A stretch of DNA of 64,000 bases from Fibrobacter sp. (GTDB taxonomy: Bacteria > Fibrobacterota > Fibrobacteria > Fibrobacterales > Fibrobacteraceae), in contig JAKSIK010000001.1 in NCBI GenBank assembly GCA_024398835.1, positions 120,314 through 184,313 on the forward strand, written 5' to 3'. Below are positions 8,417-17,138 of this stretch, piece after piece. The translations under genes and the position numbers were made by a program. Within the stretch, counting starts at the first letter, position 1; every line of letters begins with the position of its first letter. The notes under the pieces are model-generated. The model saw only the letters and a program-made list of their open reading frames with translations. It was not told the DNA's origin and ran no database searches.

Positions 8417-10129
8417 ATGGCCGTTTCTAAAATTGCAGCTCGTAAAGCCGCCTACACTTTCTTAGCAATTTGTTGTGGTGCGGTAATTGCTTTTGCAGGT
8501 TTCAGCATTTATCAAGAGCTTGGGCCTTCTAAAATTACAGTGACAAGTGTTCCCTTTGGCGCGCCTGCGGGCACTTCCATAATGGCCGGGGATGCTCCGG
8601 ATATGAAGTCGGAACTATCTCAACTGCCGGCTCAGACTCAGGCAGATATGCGTCGTGCGATGGATTTGTTCCGCAGTGGTTCTTACCAGGCGGCATACGA
8701 ACTTTATGAAGCGGTGACACTTCTCTATCCCGATTTAGCGTATGCCCAGTGGAACGAGGTGAATACTTTGTTTGCAATGGATTCCCTGACGGAATTGGAA
8801 CAGGACCGCTTGAATCTGCTGGTGGGGAAGCTCCAGGGAAAGTTCCCGGGTTCCGGTATCGCACTTTATTTGGATAGCCGTCGTGCTTACAAGGCCAAAA
8901 ATTCTGCAGCCGCTTTGGAATTGGCTCAAAAGGCGAGCGAGCAGGCTGCCACATTGTATGAAACTCGTTTGTGGTACTCCAAACTCTTGGCGGAAAATGC
9001 GCGCATTTCTCAGGCGGTGGCCGAAGCCAAAATGGCGATTAGTTTGTCTGCAGGGAACTCTGCTGCAGCATACGATGCCCTTGCCAAACTTTATCATGAC
9101 CAGGGACTTCTGGATAGCTGTTCTGCGGTAGTGGATTACGCTCTTTCTCAATATCCGGTGGATGCGGATCTTCTCTTGTTGCAGGGATTCCTTTCGGAAT
9201 ACAAGGGCCATTTTGATGCAGCAGAAAAAATCTATCAGCGCATTCTGGCATTCTTACCAGACAATGCTGCAGCTTTAGAAGCGCTTGCCACATTGGGCGA
9301 AAAGTCTCCTCCTGGTGCAGGTGCGGGCGTTGCCCTTACACCAAAGGACCGCTCCCAGGTAGCTTGCGATATCCTGCTGCCTCTGGTGGAAAAGTATCCC
9401 GAGAATCTTCCCTTGCGGGAGGCCTTGGGCCTTGCTTATTTGAAGGGACGCGAATTTGATCTTGCCCGGGCGCAGTTCCGCGAAATCCAGACTCGGGATC
9501 CGGAGTATCCCGACATCCAGCAGCGCATTCAGGAATCCATTGCTACGAAGCCAGCTGTGGTAAGGTCTGAGGGCCTGGCGGATGATCTCAACCGTGCCGT
9601 AGATAGCCTGCGTGAAGCGATGGAACCCGCCACAAAGCATGACTTCACGACGATGCTGGGACATTACCTGGTCCGCTATGGCGCAACGCCTGGCGAATTC
9701 TTCAAAAAATATGCTGTGGGCAATTTCCGGCCCATCAAGACCAATGTGTGGCAGGAATCCTTCTATGAGCCTCCCTACAAGCACACTTATACGGTAGTGT
9801 TCGATTCGCTGAATCACTTTAGGGAAGTTCACGTGGTCGTGTTCGATTCTTCTGCAAAATCCAACCACTTGGGCGTTGCACCCGAAATCTTCTCCCGCCT
9901 TTTGAAGCAGAATTCCAGAATTTCTGGCATTGGCAATAATACGGGTGAAACTGATTGCGGTGATGGCCTCATTATGGATGCCGCCGTATGGGAAACTCAG
10001 GACAATTTTGAAATCCTGGCCCGCATTGTTGGCCAGTCCGCAGAAGTCCGCATGGTCCGTTTTGACAAGAACGCCCTCCCGCCAGGCCTTAAACTCTGCG
10101 ATTACGCTCAGTATTTGAATGAGTTCTAG
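8417..10129 (+). CDS. Membrane-anchored TPR protein
   Basis: 570 residues. One hydrophobic segment at about residues 12-33 (TFLAICCGAVIAFAGFSIY) anchors the protein, and the rest should be periplasmic. Residues ~70-370 are a run of tetratricopeptide-like helices (SGSYQAAYELYEAVTLLYP, FDAAEKIYQRILAFLPDNAAALEALATL, GLAYLKGREFDLARAQFREI). The last ~170 residues are a separate globular region (TPGEFFKKYAVGNF, HTYTVVFDSLNHFREVHVVVFDSSAK) that I do not recognise. The start is supported by GGGGAGG just upstream. TPR proteins usually scaffold complexes; the next gene is another TPR protein, so the two may work together in the envelope. Confidence 0.7.
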   Translation: MAVSKIAARKAAYTFLAICCGAVIAFAGFSIYQELGPSKITVTSVPFGAPAGTSIMAGDAPDMKSELSQLPAQTQADMRRAMDLFRSGSYQAAYELYEAVTLLYPDLAYAQWNEVNTLFAMDSLTELEQDRLNLLVGKLQGKFPGSGIALYLDSRRAYKAKNSAAALELAQKASEQAATLYETRLWYSKLLAENARISQAVAEAKMAISLSAGNSAAAYDALAKLYHDQGLLDSCSAVVDYALSQYPVDADLLLLQGFLSEYKGHFDAAEKIYQRILAFLPDNAAALEALATLGEKSPPGAGAGVALTPKDRSQVACDILLPLVEKYPENLPLREALGLAYLKGREFDLARAQFREIQTRDPEYPDIQQRIQESIATKPAVVRSEGLADDLNRAVDSLREAMEPATKHDFTTMLGHYLVRYGATPGEFFKKYAVGNFRPIKTNVWQESFYEPPYKHTYTVVFDSLNHFREVHVVVFDSSAKSNHLGVAPEIFSRLLKQNSRISGIGNNTGETDCGDGLIMDAAVWETQDNFEILARIVGQSAEVRMVRFDKNALPPGLKLCDYAQYLNEF

Positions 10130-10154
10130 ACGGGTTTTTGTCCCTCTACATTGC

Positions 10155-10161
10155 TATATTG
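10155..10161 (+). promoter_or_regulatory. TATATTG promoter-like element before the TPR lipoprotein
   Basis: TATATTG lies 7 nt before the ATG at 10169, leaving almost no leader and no Shine-Dalgarno sequence. Assigned by similarity to the elements at 1731, 28333 and 62928. Confidence 0.35.
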
Positions 10162-10168
10162 TTCCCGT

Positions 10169-12088
10169 ATGTTCAAGAGCCGTTTAGCAGCGCTGTTTTT
10201 GCTTGTTTGCGGAGCCTTCCTTTTGGAGGGTTGCACCTGTTGCGCTTACTTGAACCACATGTTCAATGCGGAGCGGCTTTATGATGAAGCTGGCGAAATG
10301 CGTGAGGCTCGCCTGGATAGTGTTCCCGATGAAACGGCTTCGATACCCTCTGGCGATGAAACAAAAAAATATGACAAGATTATAGAGAAAGGTTCCCATG
10401 TTTTGGAGCGTTTCCCCAAGAATCGCAAGCGCACGGCGGAGGCCGTTTTCCTCATTGCTGAATCCTATCGTCATAAGGGCGAGTGGAGCAAGGCCATTAC
10501 CAAGTACGATGAATATGAACGCTATTTTTCGGACTTTGATTCTATCGTGGCGGTGGAATATGAACGCGCCTATTGCCTCTATCGCAATCACGAATACAAC
10601 ATTAGTCGCTTTGCCTTGGAACCTGTCATCGAGAACAAAGATCATCCCTACTATTTTCAGGGTTTGAATCTCCTTTCTTTGCTGGACGAACAGTCGGAAG
10701 CTCCGGATCAGGCCATTGCAGCCTTGGAGGCCGTGTTAGCCGATACTTCGGGTTCCCCTTACATGCGAGGGAAGGCGCATTTCCGCTTGGCGGGGCTTTA
10801 TTACAAAAAGGAAAACTGGGATAAATCTCGCGAGCATTACAAGGCAAAAGAGATTGAGCTTTTGAATGTGCGTGACAGGGAGACTGCAGGAGAACAGGCT
10901 GCGGAATGCCTGGTGAACAAGAAAATATACTTGCCCGCGGCCGATGAATATAAGGAACTTTTCAAGAACAAGGAATATGAGTTAAAGCATCCGGAGTACC
11001 TTGTGCGCATAGGCGAAATTATGCTTCTTGGTGAACGTTATCCTGATGCCATCATTGTGCTTCAGAAAGTGAATTCCGATTATCCGAAAACAGAGTTCTC
11101 CTCTCGCAGTTACTTCGCATTAGGAGATTACGAGCAGGAAAAAACATTGAAGTATGAGCAGGCGGTAGTCTATTATGATAGCAGCTATTTTGCCAAGTTT
11201 GGTTGTGAATGGAGTAAGAAAAGTCAGGAACGTGCAGATGCTTTAAGAAAGCTGCTCGCTATGCGGGGAAAGAATGATAGCTTGGCTCGGGATTCCATTC
11301 CCAATGCAAAGAATTTCTTTGGCACAGAGTTCCAGATAGCAGAACTGTTCCTCTTCAAATTGTCAGAAGTAGATAGCGCCGTGGCTAGACTTTCTGGCAT
11401 TATTGAAAGTTCTCAGGATAGTGCCATTGTTCTTCGGGCCACTTATGCGCAGGCTTTCATCTATGACGAATACATGGGGGATGAAGATAAGGCAGAAGAA
11501 ATCTATAAGCAGATTATCGAGAAGTATCCTAATACGGAATATGCCAAACAAGCTCAAGTAAACTTGGGAATGAAAGTGACGGTAAAGACTGAGGAGGACT
11601 TGGCTCGAGAAAAGTATATGCTGGCAGAGAGTTTGTGGACTGTTGCTTCGGAAATGCCGCCGGAACAGATGGACTTGGTGGATTCCGCTTTCGCGACGGC
11701 ATTTGCTGCCTTTGATAGCGTTTATCAGCAGTATCCCAATACTAATTCGGGGGCTCAAGCCCTTTATATGAAGGCCATCTATTTCCAGATGGATCCAGAG
11801 CGTGGCGATAGTACAGCGACAATATATGGCACTTTGATGAAGAAGTATCCCAATACACCTTGGGGTGAACAGGCTCGAAAACTTTTGAATCGCCGCCTCA
11901 GCATTAGCGATGATGAATTGGAACGGTTGCGTAAGCGTGTAAAGCAGAGCGTGGAGCATATCGATAAACTTTCTAGCCAGTACCATGAGGAAGTCCAGAA
12001 GAAGCCGGAAGAGAAGAAGGCGGAAGTGAAGAGTAAAGAAGATGAAATTCTGGAAAATACCTACAACAGCATGTATGATTTTGAGTAG
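10169..12088 (+). CDS. TPR-repeat lipoprotein
   Basis: 639 residues, counted from ATG 10169, which gives a proper signal peptide (MFKSRLAALFLLVCGAFLL) and lipobox LEGC at Cys22; an upstream TTG at 10151 would bury it. The body is almost all helical TPR units of the BamD/YbgF style, with repeated phrases such as AEAVFLIAESYRHKGEWSKAI, YPDAIIVLQKVNSDYPKTEF and YKQIIEKYPNTEYAKQAQ, and a Lys/Glu-rich tail (EVQKKPEEKKAEVKSKEDE). It is likely held at the outer membrane and scaffolds an envelope complex. Its 3' end contains the start of the rlpA-like gene. Confidence 0.75.
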   Translation: MFKSRLAALFLLVCGAFLLEGCTCCAYLNHMFNAERLYDEAGEMREARLDSVPDETASIPSGDETKKYDKIIEKGSHVLERFPKNRKRTAEAVFLIAESYRHKGEWSKAITKYDEYERYFSDFDSIVAVEYERAYCLYRNHEYNISRFALEPVIENKDHPYYFQGLNLLSLLDEQSEAPDQAIAALEAVLADTSGSPYMRGKAHFRLAGLYYKKENWDKSREHYKAKEIELLNVRDRETAGEQAAECLVNKKIYLPAADEYKELFKNKEYELKHPEYLVRIGEIMLLGERYPDAIIVLQKVNSDYPKTEFSSRSYFALGDYEQEKTLKYEQAVVYYDSSYFAKFGCEWSKKSQERADALRKLLAMRGKNDSLARDSIPNAKNFFGTEFQIAELFLFKLSEVDSAVARLSGIIESSQDSAIVLRATYAQAFIYDEYMGDEDKAEEIYKQIIEKYPNTEYAKQAQVNLGMKVTVKTEEDLAREKYMLAESLWTVASEMPPEQMDLVDSAFATAFAAFDSVYQQYPNTNSGAQALYMKAIYFQMDPERGDSTATIYGTLMKKYPNTPWGEQARKLLNRRLSISDDELERLRKRVKQSVEHIDKLSSQYHEEVQKKPEEKKAEVKSKEDEILENTYNSMYDFE

Positions 12089-12575
12089 CGACCATTATTC
12101 CCTCGAACGTCATTGCGAGGGTGTAGCCCGTGGCAATCTAAGGCGTTGTATTCTTGCGGTTGCGCTATTTGTCCTGTTGCTTTGCATGTCGGGTTGTGCT
12201 GGCAAAGCCAGCATTTCTGCTCGCAAGGGATTTGTCCGGAATCCGGAGAAGGTTTATGCCAGTAATGAAAAGGCGGAAATTGGCATGAAGCTCACGGGAG
12301 AAGCCAGTTATTACGGTCCCGGCTATCATGGAAAGCAGACCGCCAGCGGAGAAACTTTCAATCAGAATGATTACACCTGCGCCCATAAAAGCCTTCCCTT
12401 TGGCACAAAACTCAAAGTCACTCGTGTAGACAATGGCAAGAGTGTGGTGGTCCGCGTGAATGACCGTGGTCCCTATGTGGATGGTCGCATTATCGATTTG
12501 AGCGTTGCCGCAGGTAAAGACATCGGTCTAGATAAAGTAGGCCATGCTCAGGTTACGGCGATAGTTATAGAGTAG
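12075..12575 (+). CDS. rlpA: RlpA-like double-psi beta-barrel lipoprotein
   Basis: The C-terminal ~95 residues are an RlpA domain: EASYYGPGYHGKQTASGE, the CAHKSLPFGTKLKVT strand, and the catalytic-region motif VRVNDRGPYVDGRIIDLS. RlpA proteins are lytic transglycosylases that cut glycan strands lacking stem peptides, usually at septa. There is no SPOR domain. The lipobox is MSGC. The start is a problem: no start codon lies between the hydrophobic core and ATG 12075, which is inside the upstream gene. From there the n-region includes RHCEGVARGNLRR, which is the translation of a dispersed repeat. ATG 12042 is an alternative start. Confidence 0.75.
   Translation: MILSSDHYSLERHCEGVARGNLRRCILAVALFVLLLCMSGCAGKASISARKGFVRNPEKVYASNEKAEIGMKLTGEASYYGPGYHGKQTASGETFNQNDYTCAHKSLPFGTKLKVTRVDNGKSVVVRVNDRGPYVDGRIIDLSVAAGKDIGLDKVGHAQVTAIVIE
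12106..12141. repeat. Dispersed palindromic repeat, copy 1 (inside rlpA)
   Basis: CGTCATTGCGAGG and GGCAATCTAAG flank a short variable middle. The ends are partly complementary (ATTGC / GCAAT). The same ends occur at 18569 and 54369. This copy is in frame with rlpA and encodes part of its signal peptide n-region. Confidence 0.7.
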
Positions 12576-12587
12576 GGGAAATTTGAA

Positions 12588-14297
12588 TTGTCTTATCGTG
12601 CTTATTTCTCCAAGAAACAATTTCACTCGTTACTTTTAGCGGGAAGCTTTACTTCTGTAATCACCTTTTTGGTTCTTCTTTCGGACACGTTGATTGTTGG
12701 GAATATTGTAGGAGTCAACGGAATTTCAGGAATTGCGTTGGTGACCCCCTTGTATGCTGTGGTAGCTTTCTTTTCGGGTATTATTGGAATGGGAGCGGTT
12801 TATTCCTACCAGAATGCCATGGGGAAAATGGACAAAGACCATGCGGATAGAATTTGGGGAATGTCTTTGATTCTGGCTATAGCTTTTGGCGTAGTTGCGT
12901 GCATCTTGATGCTTTTGTTGAGGGACTTTTATTTGGATATTATGGATGTTTCTCAGGAGGTGCGGATAGAGGCGGCCAATTATTGGAAGTATGAACAGTT
13001 TGTGGTTTTACTTGGTCCCGTTTTTTTTCTGCTTTCCGAAATGGTTTTCGCTGATGGAGATGAATGGGTTTGTACTTTATCCAACATCTGCCAGGTGGTG
13101 GGAAATATTGCTTTCTCCATCATTGCGTGTAATTTGTTGGGAACTGAGGGGGCTAGCCTTGGATCATTGATTGGCTCTGTTTTGTCAATTTCCATTTTAT
13201 GCGTTCATTTTTCGCGGAAAATCAATTCCCTTCATTTTGTAAAATACTTTTCTTTTAAGGATTTAAAACGCTTTGTCAAATTTGCTCTGAATGATTCCAT
13301 TATCTATTTATGCCTGGGTGTGGCCTTTTTGATTATGACGAAATTTTCCATCTCCCGTTTTGGAGATGGAGTACTCCCTGTTGTGACCATTGTGCAGAAT
13401 ATCATTGAAATGATTTTGGTGTTTGATGGTGTTGGAGCCGCCTTCATGCCACTAGCAAACGTGTATGTAGGTGAGAACAATTTTAGCCGTGAGAGTGGAC
13501 TCGCAAATTATGCGCAGAAGTGGGCTTTGTTGGAAGGAATTCTGGCATCTGCATTGTGCTTTATCTTTGCCAGTCATATTCCAGGGCTGTACGATGTGAA
13601 TGACCCTGAACTCGTTTCCATGAGTGCTAAGGCCATTCGCATTCTTTCGCCTTCATTACTGTTTTCTTCCATATTGTTTTTTTGGACAAGTCACTATGTA
13701 GCTACTGGCAGAGAGAACTTTGCGTCTTTCATAACTTTTTTGCAGAACCTTGTGCTTATGACAATTCTCCCTATTCTTCTATGTCTGTGGCTGGGTATGG
13801 AAGGACTTTGGTGGGGTTGCGCTGTTACGCCTTTGGTGGCTTTAGTTGTCATGCATTTTTATGGATTTGCTCATCGAAAGTGTGGAAAATTCCCTTGGCT
13901 GGTAAAGGACTCTTACGAAATCCATAATTTTGATATTGACGTCTCGCCGGAGTCGGTAGTAAATCTGCGTGAAGAGATTGGAACTCTTTTGGAGAAAAAA
14001 CGCGTGTGTTCCAAAAGCCTGTTCCAGGCGAAACTTCTGATAGAAGATACAATTCTTTTGACGTTGGAAAAAAATCCTGAAAAGAAGTTGATTGCGGAGG
14101 TGAGCCTTACTTTTAGGGAGAAGGACTTTATCCTTGTTTTTAGAAATAACGGCCCCATTTTTGACGTGACGGACGCTGATGGACAAATTACATCGTTCCG
14201 TAGCAATGTTGTCTATGCCATGATGTCTAAAATCAACTCTAGACAGTATCTGATGACCTCTGGCTTTAATCGCCAGATGTTTATATTGCCAATTTAA
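12588..14297 (+). CDS. MATE family transporter fused to a degenerate HATPase-like domain
   Basis: 569 residues. About residues 1-430 form a 12-helix MATE-type transporter (LLAGSFTSVITFLVLLSDTL, GIGMGAVYSYQNAMGK-like second helix, GVGAAFMPLANVYVGE in the second half). MATE proteins export small molecules with H+ or Na+. The last ~125 residues are soluble and look like an RsbW/histidine-kinase ATPase domain, with LFQAKLLIEDTILLTLEKN for the N-box helix and FILVFRNNGPIFD for the G1 region. The key N-box Asn and the G1 Asp appear to be replaced, so nucleotide binding is doubtful. Start is TTG 12588 with GGGGAA upstream. The stop is 4 bp before the NRPS-like gene, so the two are one unit: the transporter probably moves the NRPS product. 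Confidence 0.75.
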   Translation: MSYRAYFSKKQFHSLLLAGSFTSVITFLVLLSDTLIVGNIVGVNGISGIALVTPLYAVVAFFSGIIGMGAVYSYQNAMGKMDKDHADRIWGMSLILAIAFGVVACILMLLLRDFYLDIMDVSQEVRIEAANYWKYEQFVVLLGPVFFLLSEMVFADGDEWVCTLSNICQVVGNIAFSIIACNLLGTEGASLGSLIGSVLSISILCVHFSRKINSLHFVKYFSFKDLKRFVKFALNDSIIYLCLGVAFLIMTKFSISRFGDGVLPVVTIVQNIIEMILVFDGVGAAFMPLANVYVGENNFSRESGLANYAQKWALLEGILASALCFIFASHIPGLYDVNDPELVSMSAKAIRILSPSLLFSSILFFWTSHYVATGRENFASFITFLQNLVLMTILPILLCLWLGMEGLWWGCAVTPLVALVVMHFYGFAHRKCGKFPWLVKDSYEIHNFDIDVSPESVVNLREEIGTLLEKKRVCSKSLFQAKLLIEDTILLTLEKNPEKKLIAEVSLTFREKDFILVFRNNGPIFDVTDADGQITSFRSNVVYAMMSKINSRQYLMTSGFNRQMFILPI

Positions 14298-14301
14298 AAT
14301 A

Positions 14302-17124
14302 ATGCAGCGTTTTTTAGAAAAAATTCAAGAATGGATAAAGATAATTCCTGAGGCGTTGGCCGTTTATGATGAAAAACATTCATATAACTGGCGTGAATAT
14401 GATGAATTGGCGGGGAAGATTTATGCCTATCTTAAAGATAAACATCTTGGAGCCGATGATTTTGTAGGCATACAGTTGCCGCGTTGTGCCGAGGCTTTGA
14501 TTTGTCAGGAGGGCATTCTCCGGAATGGTAGCGCCTTTGTTTCCCTGGATACGGATTCTGTTCCTCTTGAGCGTGTGGAATTCATCAAGAAGGATTGCTG
14601 CTGCAAGTTCGTAATAGATGAATCCGTCTTGAAGAAGATACAATTTTACCGTACTGAATCGGGATTTGATCAATCTGTTTCAGCACATAATTTGGCCTTT
14701 GCGGTTTATACAAGTGGATCCTCTGGAAAGCCTAAGGGCGTGCTTCACGAAAGAGGGGGCATTGATTTTTGTGTAGACAATGCGGAATCAAAAAGCTATC
14801 CGGTGACGAACGGGAAAAATTCTGCGCTTGTAGCGCCTTTGAATATGGCCATGAGCGTAATTTCTTTTTTTGAACGCTTTTCTGCAGGCGGCTCTTTGGG
14901 AATAGTTCCTTTGTCTGTAGTGAAAAATCCAAAACAGCTGCGGCAGTTTATGGAGCGTTATGATATTCGTGAAATTCCCTTGCCATTGAGCCTTGTTCCT
15001 TACGTTATAGATTTGCCGTTTGTTGAGCTTGTAGCTATTGTTGGAGAGAGATGGGATAATGTCTATAATAGTGAAAAAATCTACAATGCTTACGCTTGTT
15101 CTGAATGTACGTTTCTCTTGAATATCTTCCCTATTGGAAAGGGAGAGAAAGCCACCATCGGTATACCAAGAGATGTGTACAAAGTTCAGATTCTGGATGA
15201 GTTGGGACGCCCTGTTCCGAAAGGGAATATCGGAGAACTTTGTTTTTATAACCCCTATTTCCGTGGGTACATTCACGATGATAACCTAACGCAGAAAAGT
15301 TTCTGGCCGGGAAAAATATACAGATCTCGTGATGCTGCCCGCTGGACAAACGAAGGTAATCTTGAAATAGTTGGTCGCCTAGACGATATGGTGAAGATCC
15401 GGGGCAATCGTGTGGAGCCTAGTGAAATCGAGTACGTCTTTAAACGGTTTTTTGGAATTGAGAAGGCTGTGGTAAAGGCTTTCCAGATAGGCTTGTCTCA
15501 GACACTGGTGTTGTACTATGAAAAGGGAACGGCTTCTCTTCCATCTTCGCTGGAAATGAAGAAGCATCTTTTGGAAGAACTCCCGGATTATATGGTTCCC
15601 CGTTTTTTTGTGGAGCAGGAATCCTTGCCAACTTTTCCGAATGGAAAATTGAACCGCCGTGCTTTGAAATTGCCAGATTTTCACGCTTTTCGCCCTGTTT
15701 ACGTGGAACCAGAAACAGAAATTCAGCGGGATGTCTGTGAAGCATTCGAGAAAGCTTTGAATGTGGAAAATGTGGGCTTGGAAGATAGTTTTGAATTACT
15801 AGGGGGCGATTCTATTTCGGTGGCGGAATTGCTGGTGTGTCTAGACAAATATTCACCGTCTCTCCAGGATATGCCGGGCGGTTTTACGGCAGGCTCTCTT
15901 GCGGAATCGCTTGCCAAGAAAAGTGGCGCAATTTCGGCACTGGTGGAAATGCCGGCAGCTCAAGCGAACGAACCTCTGGATTTGTTCGCCATGCAGCAGG
16001 ATATGCTGGAAGCGGAGCAGGATAATTATCAAATCGGATACATTTTGTTCCCTGTTGCCGTTGAACTTCCGCAGGATGTTGATTTGAACCGACTGGCAAA
16101 AGCCTTGGATTCGGCGATTCAGGCGCATCCAGCACTCCTTTTCGTGTACACAAAATCTGGTGGGGAATACAAGCAATGTTTTCGCCCGGATTTGTTTCAA
16201 TCAACCAAAATTCGCTTCTGCAGGGAATCTGATTTCCCCGAATATGAGAAAAATTTCTTCAGGCCCTTTGAACTTTTTGAATCGATTCAGTATCGTGTCG
16301 AAATTGTACAGACAGAGAATACGTCCCACATGATGTTCTGCGCCAATCATGCGAATATGGATGGTACTTCGGCTGCTCTTTTCTTAAAGGATGTGGAGCG
16401 GATTTATTTTGGGGAGAAAATAGCCCGGGATTATTATCGGGAGATTGTCAAGGATTTCAGTAGTGAGGGAAAACGAGAACTCATTACTCAAATACGGAAG
16501 AAGCATAAAGAAAAAACGGCTTGTTTCTTCAAGAATTTCTGCACAGATCCAAAACCAGATTTTGATGGTTTTTTGGGCTTGTCGCGTATTGTTCCCGAAA
16601 GAGAGATTGTGCAGGTAGTGGAACATCCTACAGAATTTTATGCGCTGTCTTACTTGTTGGCTCTTGCGGAATACAATGGTTGTGAAAAAGTTGCACTTGT
16701 TGTGACGTTGAACGGGAAAAATGATGTGCGAAGTAAGACCTCTTGCGGAAACTTTCTCATGGATTCCATGTATGCTCTTGATATTCATGGTAAGACCGAG
16801 CGTGAGTTGTTTGAGGAATTGGTTGCCTCTATGCAAAAGGATGAGAGGGGCCCTTATTGCTCGGTGGTGGAGTACGGATGTGCCTTGATTTACCAATCTA
16901 ATTTGGGTAGTGCCCTGTTTTTTGGACAGAATGCATTTAAGACATATTCCCAGTTTGGGTATGAAAAGGCGGAGAACACGCTGGATATCAACGTAGTAAA
17001 GGTTGGAAACCGGAGTATGTTATTTGCTGAATATGATTCTGCCATATACGGGCAAGAATCCATGGAAAATTTCTGCAACCTTATAGTAGCGAAGGCAGCG
17101 TATTTGAAAAAAATCCTCTTTTAG
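14302..17124 (+). CDS. One-module NRPS-like protein (adenylation-carrier-condensation)
   Basis: 940 residues in A-T-C order. Adenylation domain ~1-455: A3 YTSGSSGKPKG (136-146), an unusual A5 (ACSECTF), an altered A7 (YRSRD, where YRTGD is usual), GRLDDMVKIRGNRVEP, and the A10 lysine in NGKLNRR (Lys449). The position aligning with GrsA Asp235 is Ala, so an alpha-amino acid substrate is unlikely. The carrier domain has LLGGDSIS with the phosphopantetheine Ser504. The condensation-like domain (~560-940) has NHANMDG, keeping the catalytic His683 and the DG pair. No thioesterase or reductase is present. It is coupled to the MATE-ATPase gene 4 bp upstream. I infer synthesis of a small acyl or amide product that is exported by the neighbour. 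Confidence 0.8.
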   Translation: MQRFLEKIQEWIKIIPEALAVYDEKHSYNWREYDELAGKIYAYLKDKHLGADDFVGIQLPRCAEALICQEGILRNGSAFVSLDTDSVPLERVEFIKKDCCCKFVIDESVLKKIQFYRTESGFDQSVSAHNLAFAVYTSGSSGKPKGVLHERGGIDFCVDNAESKSYPVTNGKNSALVAPLNMAMSVISFFERFSAGGSLGIVPLSVVKNPKQLRQFMERYDIREIPLPLSLVPYVIDLPFVELVAIVGERWDNVYNSEKIYNAYACSECTFLLNIFPIGKGEKATIGIPRDVYKVQILDELGRPVPKGNIGELCFYNPYFRGYIHDDNLTQKSFWPGKIYRSRDAARWTNEGNLEIVGRLDDMVKIRGNRVEPSEIEYVFKRFFGIEKAVVKAFQIGLSQTLVLYYEKGTASLPSSLEMKKHLLEELPDYMVPRFFVEQESLPTFPNGKLNRRALKLPDFHAFRPVYVEPETEIQRDVCEAFEKALNVENVGLEDSFELLGGDSISVAELLVCLDKYSPSLQDMPGGFTAGSLAESLAKKSGAISALVEMPAAQANEPLDLFAMQQDMLEAEQDNYQIGYILFPVAVELPQDVDLNRLAKALDSAIQAHPALLFVYTKSGGEYKQCFRPDLFQSTKIRFCRESDFPEYEKNFFRPFELFESIQYRVEIVQTENTSHMMFCANHANMDGTSAALFLKDVERIYFGEKIARDYYREIVKDFSSEGKRELITQIRKKHKEKTACFFKNFCTDPKPDFDGFLGLSRIVPEREIVQVVEHPTEFYALSYLLALAEYNGCEKVALVVTLNGKNDVRSKTSCGNFLMDSMYALDIHGKTERELFEELVASMQKDERGPYCSVVEYGCALIYQSNLGSALFFGQNAFKTYSQFGYEKAENTLDINVVKVGNRSMLFAEYDSAIYGQESMENFCNLIVAKAAYLKKILF

Positions 17125-17138
17125 CGCTTAGAGGTGAC

